Assembly (NCBI GenBank): GCA_044341215.1
Contig: JBIISC010000051.1
Coordinates: 1 to 5,622, forward strand
Length of the DNA stretch: 5,622 bases
Direction: 5' to 3'
Origin: JAFMIT01 sp044341215
Lineage (GTDB): Bacteria > Actinomycetota > Actinomycetes > S36-B12 > UBA5976
This document shows, one piece after another, positions 1 through 5,622 of the stretch (the stretch's first letter is position 1; the number at the start of each line of letters is the position of its first letter). Position numbers and translations under genes: made by a program. The notes beneath the pieces were generated by a model. The model did not search any database and had not been told where the DNA came from. It saw only the letters and a program-made list of their open reading frames with translations.

Positions 1-669
1 GCTTGGTCAGGCATGGTTCTAGCAAAATTTGATGATCGTCGAATTGCGACTGGAACTTCAGCAACTTTCGAATTTGACCTCTATTCACCGGAAGCAGCTG
101 CAGTTAGTGTTCTGCTCAAGGTTGAAGCTGCTGATGCAAACATCAACAAGGAAATTTCATTTGATGCAGCACCAGGTTGGAACCGCTACACCCAGACAAT
201 TTCTGATCTGAATGCAGATGTTGACTATGTGACTCTTGTCTTGATTCCAAACTTTGGAACTGCCGCTGGAGGAACAGTCGCCGTTAACGGTCAGGTTTAT
301 GCAATTGACAACGTTGGATTCAACGGAGCTGAACTTCCTGCACTTCCTGAATTCGCTCCTGTTAAGACCAAGAATCCAACAATCACAGGTACAGCAAAGG
401 TTGGAAAGAAGCTAACTGCTAATGGATTCATCTCATCATGGGAAGGCGAACCAACTCTCGCTTACCAATGGTTTGCTTGCACAAAGAAAGGCACTAACAA
501 CCCTTCAGTTAAGCCAGCCGATTGCAAAACAATCAGCGGTGCAAGTGCAACGAAACTAACTCTGAAGAAAGCCCAAAAGGGTAAATTCATCCGCGTTCGC
601 GTTACTGCAACCAACGATGCAGGTTCAACTGCAGTGTTCAGTGACTCAACAAAGGTGAAGGTCTCCTAA
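1..669 (+). CDS. C-terminal part of a secreted carbohydrate-binding protein with an Ig-like tail (5' end outside window)
   Basis: The reading frame is open from the first base to a TAA at 667-669, so the start lies upstream; the ATG at 13 is internal to the first domain and is probably not the real start. The 222 visible residues form two domains. Residues 1-112 look like a beta-sandwich carbohydrate-binding module of the kind attached to GH16 and other glycanases (strand pattern FEFDLYSP, VSVLLKVE, then YAIDNVGF closing the fold). Residues 121-222 look like an actinobacterial Ig-like repeat: PTITGTAKVGKKL, YQWFAC, ISGASATKLTL, KFIRVRVTATNDAGS. Cys160 and Cys175 could form a disulfide inside this domain. 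No transmembrane helix, sortase signal or catalytic motif is visible, so any enzyme domain must lie upstream. The following gene is a secreted beta-glucanase, which fits a shared role in glycan binding or breakdown. The module family is an impression from the pattern; the Ig-like call is firmer. It could also be a pure adhesin or surface protein. Confidence 0.75.
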   Translation, partial: AWSGMVLAKFDDRRIATGTSATFEFDLYSPEAAAVSVLLKVEAADANINKEISFDAAPGWNRYTQTISDLNADVDYVTLVLIPNFGTAAGGTVAVNGQVYAIDNVGFNGAELPALPEFAPVKTKNPTITGTAKVGKKLTANGFISSWEGEPTLAYQWFACTKKGTNNPSVKPADCKTISGASATKLTLKKAQKGKFIRVRVTATNDAGSTAVFSDSTKVKVS

Positions 670-689
670 GTTCGTTTCTCTCTCATAGC

Positions 690-723
690 GAAAAGTCCCT
701 CGGGGTAACCCGGGGGACTTTTC
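690..723 (+). terminator. Intrinsic terminator-like hairpin after the carbohydrate-binding protein gene
   Basis: A 15-bp stem pairs 690-704 with 709-723 around a GTAA loop at 705-708, which is a GNRA-type tetraloop. All pairs are Watson-Crick except one G-T wobble (700 with 713). The upper stem is GC-rich (CCC with GGG and CGGG with CCCG) and the base is AAAA paired with TTTT. The hairpin begins 21 nt after the stop codon at 669. The T run is inside the stem and is followed by CACTTAAT, so the unpaired U tract in the RNA is weak. The A/T-symmetric base could work in both directions. It most likely ends the upstream transcript or partly attenuates read-through into the GH16 gene. Confidence 0.8.
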
Positions 724-747
724 ACTTAATCCCAAACAAGTTGGAAT

Positions 748-750
748 AGG
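748..750 (+). promoter_or_regulatory. Short Shine-Dalgarno core (AGG) for the GH16 gene
   Basis: AGG at 748-750 lies 5 nt upstream of the ATG at 756, within the context GGAATAGGTAAAAATG. It is a weak but correctly spaced ribosome binding site and supports the start at 756. I see no TANNNT box at leaderless spacing here, unlike the two divergent genes further right. Confidence 0.5.
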
Positions 751-755
751 TAAAA

Positions 756-1931
756 ATGAAACTAAGAATTATCTCGGTGCTAATCGCTCTTGTTGCAAGT
801 GCAGCGGCTATTCCATCTATTGCCTTGGCTCCTTATGCTGCCAAACTAAAAGCCCCAGTAATTTTAAGTGTCACAGCTCCCTCTCATGATCGAATCATTG
901 TTAAATACAAGAAAGACACTGCACGAGCAAAACAAATTCGTTCAATCAAGTACTCCACTGACGGTTCAACATGGACTAAGTCCTTTAAGAGTCCGATCAA
1001 GATTCTTGGGCTCAGCGCAGAAACCACTTATCAAGTCCAGCTGAAGCAAACTTCTAAGGACTATCGAGTAAAGACCATAAAGCGCACTATTACTACACCG
1101 GCTCAACCTGAGTCTGAAATACTTCCTGAACTTTCTGGATTTAGTGTTGGAACAAGGATTTGGGCAGATGAATTCAACTCTGGCAACACAATTAATACTG
1201 GAAGATGGACCGCACGCTATTGCGGCCATTCCGGCGCTAACGGCGGCGGCACATGCCACAACAATGAGTCTCAGTACTACATCCCTGAAGCCATCACAAT
1301 TGAAGACGGCAATGCCGTAATCACAACAAACCGGGTCAACTCAGCACCGCCATCTCCAGCTACCTGTTTGGGCGCAAATTGCAATTTCACTAGCGGTCGT
1401 TTTGATACTCAAGGAAAAGTTTCTTTCCAATACGGATACATCGAAACTCGAATGAAGATGCCACAAGGAGATGGAAACTGGCCAGCATTCTGGATGCTTG
1501 GAACAGACATCGTTGATGTGAGCTGGCCTCGATCTGGCGAAATGGATATTGCAGAACAAGGCGGTAACGCGCCAACTCGAAATTCAGCAGCTCTTCATTA
1601 CCCTGATAACGGTGGTGGGCATCTCTACGAATATGGGGAGACTTTTAAGGGATTCAACTTCTACCAAGACTTCCACACCTTTGGTTTAGCTTGGACGCCA
1701 GATCAGATGACTCTTTTTGTTGATCGAGTTGCATTCTGGACAATCAACAGAGATGGCATTCGAAGCGATAACTGGCCAGGTAATAAGCCTTACTTCTTAA
1801 TCTTGAACAACGCTGTCGGTCCAATCGGTGGTGGCTTTGGTGGTTTATGGGGTAACTGGACTACTTCCAAGACTTATATCGATTACGTCCGGGTTTACAA
1901 ACTTGATGGCTACGGAACTGTAAACGATTAG
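756..1931 (+). CDS. Secreted GH16 family endo-beta-1,3-glucanase (laminarinase-like) with N-terminal FN3-like domain
   Basis: A 391-residue extracellular glycoside hydrolase predicted to cleave beta-1,3-glucan inside the chain with retention of configuration. Residues 1-25 are a signal peptide (MKLR, hydrophobic core, likely cleavage after IALA). Residues 33-116 look like a fibronectin type III domain. Residues 130-383 are the GH16 beta-jelly-roll: DEFNSG near 138, GRFDTQGK near 214, YGYIETRMKMP near 227, NWPAFWMLG near 241, the catalytic motif GEMDIAE with Glu262 (nucleophile), Asp264 and Glu267 (acid/base), HTFGLAWTPDQ near 307, and the closing strand YIDYVRVYK. The E-x-D-x-x-E spacing is the laminarinase/agarase form, not the lichenase form E-x-D-x-E. 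Two closely spaced Cys pairs (156/167 and 204/209) could form disulfides in loops near the cleft. No cell-wall anchor is present, so the enzyme is probably released. The ATG at 756 gives the signal peptide directly and has AGG 5 nt upstream. The family is certain; the exact substrate (laminarin or another mixed glucan or galactan) is inferred. Confidence 0.93.
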   Translation: MKLRIISVLIALVASAAAIPSIALAPYAAKLKAPVILSVTAPSHDRIIVKYKKDTARAKQIRSIKYSTDGSTWTKSFKSPIKILGLSAETTYQVQLKQTSKDYRVKTIKRTITTPAQPESEILPELSGFSVGTRIWADEFNSGNTINTGRWTARYCGHSGANGGGTCHNNESQYYIPEAITIEDGNAVITTNRVNSAPPSPATCLGANCNFTSGRFDTQGKVSFQYGYIETRMKMPQGDGNWPAFWMLGTDIVDVSWPRSGEMDIAEQGGNAPTRNSAALHYPDNGGGHLYEYGETFKGFNFYQDFHTFGLAWTPDQMTLFVDRVAFWTINRDGIRSDNWPGNKPYFLILNNAVGPIGGGFGGLWGNWTTSKTYIDYVRVYKLDGYGTVND

Positions 1932-2005
1932 CTTGCGCTAGTTAGCTGTGCTTCAAGACTTTCTGATCCTAGATGCAAATAGTTTTTACGTAGTTGTCGA
2001 CTGAA

Positions 2006-2734
2006 TTATTTTTCTAAGCGGTCAATCTCACGACGGCCTGGATTAAACGTATTGATGATGTCGTCATCTGGATAACCCATTGAGATTGCCGTAATAAATT
2101 TATAACCCTCAGGAATGTCGAATTCGGCTCTTACTGGGCCCGCCCAGGTCGCTATCGCTCCTTGCGCGCATGTACCAATGCCGTTGACTAATGCTGAGAG
2201 CATGAGGGTTTGTTCCATTAACCCTGCATCCTGTGCCGCGAATTGTTTCAGACCATCATGTACGAAAACAAAAATCACAGTTGGTGCACCAAAAAACTCA
2301 AAGTTGCGGCGCCATTGCGCATCTCTTCCTTTGCGATCTCCCCGTTCAATTCCGAGTAAAGAGTAAAGCTCAAACCCAGTCTTTCGGCGATATGGCACTA
2401 GCACTTCTGGATAAGGAAGAGTTGTCCGATAGTCCCAACTCGGTTTACCTTTTCCAGTCAGATACATCTTGATGATCGCCCATTTTCTTCCATGTTGTGC
2501 AGGAATGGATTGGTCAAAAAGTTCTAGATACTCTTTTGATAAACGCTTAGTTACTTCACCACTCGCAATGGCCAAGAAGTAAGGCTGGGTATTGGTCCAA
2601 CTTGGCGCCCATTTCGCATCCGCAAGGATGCGATCGAGCACATCTGTAGGAATTGGATCGCTCTTGAAACTACGAATACTGCGCCGGGTTCGAATGAAGT
2701 CTGAGAACTCTTCGGGGCTGATGTTGTGGGTCAC
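2006..2734 (-). CDS. Nitroreductase-family FMN-dependent oxidoreductase
   Basis: A 242-residue cytosolic flavoprotein of the nitroreductase superfamily, which uses FMN and NAD(P)H to reduce nitro compounds, quinones or related acceptors; the natural substrate is not evident. Family marks are RTRRSIRSF at residues 15-23 (phosphate contact of FMN), WAPSWTNTQPY at 42-52, the helix QDAGLMEQTLMLSALVNGIGTC at 168-189 and the C-terminal MGYPDDD at 219-225. Residues about 70-145 form a long middle section rich in basic and aromatic residues, so the protein is somewhat longer than the roughly 200-residue minimal members. No signal peptide or membrane helix is seen. The start is GTG at 2732-2734: an in-frame TGA lies two codons upstream and no other start precedes the RRSIRSF motif. 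There is no Shine-Dalgarno sequence, but TACCCT sits 6 nt upstream, as expected for a leaderless mRNA. It converges with the GH16 gene and diverges from the hydrolase-ABC gene; no functional link to either is shown. Confidence 0.9.
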   Translation of the reverse strand: MTHNISPEEFSDFIRTRRSIRSFKSDPIPTDVLDRILADAKWAPSWTNTQPYFLAIASGEVTKRLSKEYLELFDQSIPAQHGRKWAIIKMYLTGKGKPSWDYRTTLPYPEVLVPYRRKTGFELYSLLGIERGDRKGRDAQWRRNFEFFGAPTVIFVFVHDGLKQFAAQDAGLMEQTLMLSALVNGIGTCAQGAIATWAGPVRAEFDIPEGYKFITAISMGYPDDDIINTFNPGRREIDRLEK

Positions 2735-2740
2735 GAGTCA

Positions 2741-2746
2741 AGGGTA
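2741..2746 (-). promoter_or_regulatory. Putative -10 box of a leaderless promoter for the nitroreductase gene
   Basis: On the minus strand TACCCT fits the TANNNT consensus of actinobacterial -10 boxes and is followed by six bases (TGACTC) and then the GTG start. A transcript initiating at the G of GTG would be leaderless. No good -35 hexamer (TTGACA-like) is seen 16-18 nt further upstream. TANNNT is a loose motif, so the case rests on spacing, on the absence of a Shine-Dalgarno sequence and on the matching arrangement at the divergent gene. Confidence 0.45.
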
Positions 2747-2861
2747 TTGAGGCAGCACCGATTCTGCATAGAACTAGAAGTTTCATTTAGCTTTGCTTTT
2801 TTCGCAAATGAGACAAGCGGACTGCCCGGCTTTAGCGAAAGCAAGACTTGTAAAAAACACC

Positions 2862-2867
2862 TAGAGT
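2862..2867 (+). promoter_or_regulatory. Putative -10 box of a leaderless promoter for the hydrolase-ABC operon
   Basis: TAGAGT matches TANNNT and is followed by TGAGCC and then the ATG at 2874, so transcription would begin at the A of the start codon. There is no purine-rich Shine-Dalgarno core in the 12 nt before the ATG. A -35 element is not recognisable at the usual distance. The spacing is the same as for the opposite gene in this 139-bp divergent region. Confidence 0.45.
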
Positions 2868-2873
2868 TGAGCC

Positions 2874-5339
2874 ATGCCAAAACGTCTAATTATTGTTTCC
2901 TTACTCTCAATATTGGCCCTAGCAACTTTCATCTCCCCTGCAATTGCAAAAGACGCAATTACAAAAGAAATTATGGTCCAAGGTGGTCCAATCTCGAGTA
3001 CGGACAAAAATCCAGTCAATATAGATGCAAAGATCTATCTTCCGGAAGTGACCCCGGCACCAGCAGTGATTTTGGCTCATGGTTTTGGTGGTAGCAAAGA
3101 GAGTGTTCATTCACAAGCAGAAATGCTGCAGAGCAATGGTTATGTAGTTCTGACTTTTTCAGCTCGTGGATTTGGTAAAACCATTGCTCAGATAAGTATG
3201 AATTCTCCCAAATTTGAAATCGCTGATGGAATTGCATTGGTCGATTACCTTTCTGAGAGAAAAGAAGTAACGAAAAACGATTCTGGTGATCCTGTTATTG
3301 GTGTTGCAGGCGGAAGTTATGGTGGAGCATTTTCACTACTACTAGCTGGTTACGACCAAAGAGTCGATGCTCTAGCTTCCGACATAACTTGGAACGATTT
3401 AGAGAGCGCACTTTTCAACCAATCGGGGAATTTGGATATTCCTGGAGTGTTCAAAGAAATGTGGACCGGTTACTTTTTCAGTGTGGGAATGGCAACGCCA
3501 CCAAAACTGGTAAATGAATGTGGAAGATTCAGCATTGCTTGGTGTCTTGCATATCAGGAAGCAACATCCGGATTTTCACTTAGTGCTCAGTCAAAGCTCT
3601 TGATGTCTCAGTCCTCACCAGCTTCAATAACAAATAAAATAGAGATTCCATCGCTGCTCATGGTTGGCCAAGCGGACTCACTATTTCCTTTTGATCAAAC
3701 TTTAAGAACTGCAAATCAAATCCAAGCGGCTAATTCGAAAACGCCAGTCAAACTCATTTGGCATGCTGGTGGACATGATGGCGGGGTCAATGAAACCGAC
3801 AGATTGAATGCTGCAATTCTTAATTGGTTTAATGCTTTTCTTATGGAATCAGAGAAAGCTCAAACTGGGTTTGAAGTTAGCCGGGTGCAAGGTGCGGTGG
3901 TTGGAAACAATGCAAATGCAACCATTGAATTGTTGCGCTCACCTAAGATTCCTAACTTTGATTCATTCTCGAAACTGACTTTGTCTGGCAAGGCCCAAAA
4001 GGTTATTGCACCTTCCGGTGGAGTTCCTGCAAACATCACAATTGTGCCAGGCCTTGGCAGCGCGGCAAGTCTGCTTGGCAGAATATTGCCAAATCAAGGT
4101 GCGACATTTGAATCAAAAGTTGTGGACTCGGATATAAATCTAGTTGGCGCTAGCGAAGTCTTACTTCGAATCTCATCTGAAAGGCCCGCGGCAGAAGCAG
4201 TTTTCTTTGCGAGCTTAAGAATTATTCGAGATGGTGGCCGCTCGGTTTTTCCTAACGGTTTGGTCAGCGCTTTCAGAATTGAAAATGTTGGCATGACAGC
4301 TCAAGAAGTCGAAGTTTCTTTGCCGGCTATTAATTTGGAACTAAATCCTGGAGATAAAATCCAACTAGTTATTACAACCACCGATTCTGCTTATCGACTT
4401 CCGAATCTTTCTAACACTTACACAATCGATTTAGTCTCAAATGAGCTCCTGATGCCAACGGTTGAAATGCGATTGGTAAATACCCAAGTATCTGGAATTG
4501 TTTGGTTCTTAGGCTCGTTGCTAGTTGTTTTGCTGATCGCCCTATTGGTGTTTTTCAAACGGCCAAAGAAATCAACGGACCTATTCCGAAACGAACTTAT
4601 AGATATTCCAGTTCGCATTGAAAATTTGGTCAAGGAATTCAAAGGTGGCTTCAGAGCAGTCGATTCAGTTACGTGGGAAGTGCCAGTTGGCAAAGTCGTT
4701 GGATTGCTAGGTCCAAACGGCGCGGGCAAAACCACCACTATGCGCATGATTATGGGTTTGATTAAGCCCACAAATGGCGACGTGTTTGTGTTTGGGCATC
4801 GCATAAGTAGCGGTTCTGCTGCGCTATCAAATATTGGTGCGCTAGTTGAAGGAGCCGGCTTTTTGCCGCACCTATCTGGGCGCGAAAATCTAGAACTCTT
4901 TTGGCGCGCAAGCGGACGAACTGGTGAACCAAAGTTTGAGGATGTTCTTAAAATCGCAGATCTCGGTACTGCAGTTGAGCGAAAAGTTAGAACCTACTCC
5001 CAAGGCATGCGGCAACGTTTAGGTATTGCACAAGCGATGCTCGGAATGCCAAAGCTTTTGTTGCTTGACGAACCGACAAATGGCCTAGACCCACCGCAGA
5101 TCAGAGAGATGCGCGATGTACTTCACAAGTACGCCGAAACTGGTAGAACGGTTGTGGTTTCTTCCCACATGCTTAGTGAAGTTGAACAAACTTGTTCGCA
5201 TGTGATTGTGATGCATCGAGGAAAACTAATCACAATGGGCGAAGTAAAAGTACTTTTATCAAGTAAAAAGAATATGCGATTGGAAGATTTCTTCTTGGAC
5301 GCTGTTGGAGATGACTTGACGATTGGTAAGAAATCATGA
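2874..5339 (+). CDS. Fusion protein: exported X-Pro dipeptidyl-peptidase/CocE-like alpha/beta hydrolase, one membrane helix, cytosolic ABC transporter ATPase
   Basis: One 821-residue frame without interruption. Residues 1-25 are a signal peptide (PKR, hydrophobic core, AIA before Lys26). Residues 27-325 are an alpha/beta hydrolase: HGFGG at 69-73, nucleophile elbow GGSYGG with Ser148, probable Asp268 in VGQADSLFP and His301 in HAGGHDGG. Residues about 331-525 resemble the jelly-roll C-terminal domain of X-Pro dipeptidyl-peptidase/CocE enzymes. A single membrane helix spans about 540-561 and is followed by FKRPKK, a positive stop-transfer signal. Residues 578-800 are a full ABC ATPase: Walker A GPNGAGKT 613-620, signature YSQGM 708-712, Walker B LLLLDEP 728-734, D-loop NGLDP 736-740, switch His765. 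At the Q-loop the usual Gln is Glu659 (IGALVEGAG), as in BcrA-type exporters. The topology is coherent: hydrolase outside, ATPase inside. The next gene, a permease, overlaps by 4 nt. The hydrolase may process or inactivate a molecule handled by the transporter; the substrate is unknown. The ATG at 2874 gives the signal peptide directly. Confidence 0.9.
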   Translation: MPKRLIIVSLLSILALATFISPAIAKDAITKEIMVQGGPISSTDKNPVNIDAKIYLPEVTPAPAVILAHGFGGSKESVHSQAEMLQSNGYVVLTFSARGFGKTIAQISMNSPKFEIADGIALVDYLSERKEVTKNDSGDPVIGVAGGSYGGAFSLLLAGYDQRVDALASDITWNDLESALFNQSGNLDIPGVFKEMWTGYFFSVGMATPPKLVNECGRFSIAWCLAYQEATSGFSLSAQSKLLMSQSSPASITNKIEIPSLLMVGQADSLFPFDQTLRTANQIQAANSKTPVKLIWHAGGHDGGVNETDRLNAAILNWFNAFLMESEKAQTGFEVSRVQGAVVGNNANATIELLRSPKIPNFDSFSKLTLSGKAQKVIAPSGGVPANITIVPGLGSAASLLGRILPNQGATFESKVVDSDINLVGASEVLLRISSERPAAEAVFFASLRIIRDGGRSVFPNGLVSAFRIENVGMTAQEVEVSLPAINLELNPGDKIQLVITTTDSAYRLPNLSNTYTIDLVSNELLMPTVEMRLVNTQVSGIVWFLGSLLVVLLIALLVFFKRPKKSTDLFRNELIDIPVRIENLVKEFKGGFRAVDSVTWEVPVGKVVGLLGPNGAGKTTTMRMIMGLIKPTNGDVFVFGHRISSGSAALSNIGALVEGAGFLPHLSGRENLELFWRASGRTGEPKFEDVLKIADLGTAVERKVRTYSQGMRQRLGIAQAMLGMPKLLLLDEPTNGLDPPQIREMRDVLHKYAETGRTVVVSSHMLSEVEQTCSHVIVMHRGKLITMGEVKVLLSSKKNMRLEDFFLDAVGDDLTIGKKS

Positions 5340-5622
5340 TGGACAACTACCGCGCAAATCACACATTACCTTTTAGAGTTGAATTAAAAAGGCAGATTCG
5401 TCGCCGTCGCACTCTGGTGGCCTACGTCCTGATGATTGCATTGCCTTTGATTGTGGTGGCTGCAGTGAAGTTTGGACCATCCTCTGGCGGCGGCTCTGAC
5501 TCAAGTAGCAACTTCGGCAGCGGAAGTGCGAACTTGATTGGGTTAGCCACAAATGGCGCATTCAATTTCACACTCGTCATGTTGTTATTTGGTTCTGGAT
5601 TCCTACTAACAACTGTCTTCGC
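5336..5622 (+). CDS. N-terminal part of an ABC-2-type transporter permease (3' end outside window)
   Basis: The frame opens at ATG 5336-5338, overlapping the TGA of the preceding gene in an ATGA junction, and stays open to the window edge, giving 95 residues. A second in-frame ATG follows at 5339, so either could be the start. The N-terminus is basic and cytosolic (residues 14-25, including KRQIRRRR), as usual before the first helix of ABC-2 permeases. Helix 1 spans about 27-44 (VAYVLMIALPLIVVAAV). A Gly/Ser-rich outer loop covers about 47-64, and helix 2 begins near 74 (FNFTLVMLLFGSGFLLTTVF). The overlap implies translational coupling with the hydrolase-ABC gene, so this is very likely the membrane subunit of the same transporter. 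The family is called from topology and position rather than a specific motif; without the C-terminal half I cannot count the helices. Confidence 0.8.
   Translation, partial: MMDNYRANHTLPFRVELKRQIRRRRTLVAYVLMIALPLIVVAAVKFGPSSGGGSDSSSNFGSGSANLIGLATNGAFNFTLVMLLFGSGFLLTTVF

Noticed and set aside
690..723. The GTAA-loop hairpin as part of a riboswitch or RNA element
   Set aside because: It is a single simple stem just after a stop codon, with no conserved aptamer-like surrounding structure; a terminator or attenuator is the plain reading.
966..1259. A 97-codon minus-strand open frame inside the GH16 gene
   Set aside because: It lies opposite the FN3-like domain and the start of the GH16 domain; the plus-strand frame explains the sequence fully.
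1929..2005. A possible bidirectional terminator between the convergent GH16 and nitroreductase genes
   Set aside because: Only a 4-bp stem (TAGC/GCTA at 1929-1940) and a GTCGAC palindrome at 1996-2001 are visible. Neither is long enough nor followed by a T tract, so no terminator is called here.
2792..2808. Inverted repeat TTTGC-N7-GCAAA in the divergent spacer as an operator or hairpin
   Set aside because: A 5-bp AT-rich repeat is expected by chance in such a T-rich stretch, and there is no regulator gene nearby to support it.
2726..3094. A 122-codon plus-strand open frame across the divergent spacer and the start of the hydrolase-ABC gene
   Set aside because: Its product has no recognisable domain and is rich in Cys, Asn and Ser in a pattern typical of out-of-frame reading. 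It overlaps a well-supported gene in another frame.
4560..4620. The hydrolase-ABC fusion as an assembly join or lost stop codon between two genes
   Set aside because: The frame is continuous, the linker includes a well-placed stop-transfer sequence, and there is no internal start with a ribosome binding site ahead of the ATPase domain that I can see.
4418..4804. A 128-codon minus-strand open frame inside the hydrolase-ABC gene
   Set aside because: It is antisense to the membrane helix and Walker A region, which are clearly coding on the plus strand, and its product matches no family I recognise.

Overview
The window reads as chromosomal DNA from a bacterium of moderate GC content (mid-40s % by eye, not counted). 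The style suggests a small-genome Actinomycetota, perhaps one of the free-living freshwater lineages. The reasons are an Ig-like tail domain typical of actinobacterial exoproteins, TANNNT-type -10 boxes placed for leaderless transcripts, and a hydrolase-ABC fusion. The taxonomic placement is inference. The visible content is five protein-coding genes, two of them cut by the window edges, plus one clear terminator and short intergenic regions. I saw no RNA genes, insertion sequences, CRISPR arrays or phage genes.

Left part (1-1931, + strand): two secreted carbohydrate-active proteins in tandem. The first is only the C-terminal part of a larger protein, with a carbohydrate-binding-like beta-sandwich followed by an Ig-like domain. 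A strong GTAA-loop hairpin follows its stop codon. Next is a complete secreted family GH16 beta-glucanase of the laminarinase type, with an N-terminal fibronectin-III-like domain and an intact E-x-D-x-x-E catalytic motif. Together they suggest extracellular attack on beta-1,3-glucan such as algal laminarin, with one protein binding and the other cutting.

Middle (2006-2734, - strand): a nitroreductase-family FMN oxidoreductase that converges on the GH16 gene across a 74-bp gap with no obvious terminator. It starts with GTG and diverges from the next gene across 139 bp. At both ends of that 139-bp spacer a TANNNT hexamer lies exactly 6 nt before the start codon, and neither start has a convincing Shine-Dalgarno sequence. 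This is the geometry of two divergent leaderless promoters.

Right part (2874-5622, + strand): the most unusual gene of the window. It encodes one 821-residue polypeptide with a signal peptide, an exported alpha/beta hydrolase of the X-Pro dipeptidyl-peptidase/CocE type with its jelly-roll C-terminal domain, a single transmembrane helix, and a complete cytosolic ABC ATPase of the BcrA/DrrA type. Its stop codon overlaps by 4 nt (ATGA) the start of an ABC-2-type permease that runs off the window. The two genes look like one translationally coupled operon for an ABC transporter whose ATPase is physically tied to an extracellular hydrolase. The substrate cannot be read from the sequence.
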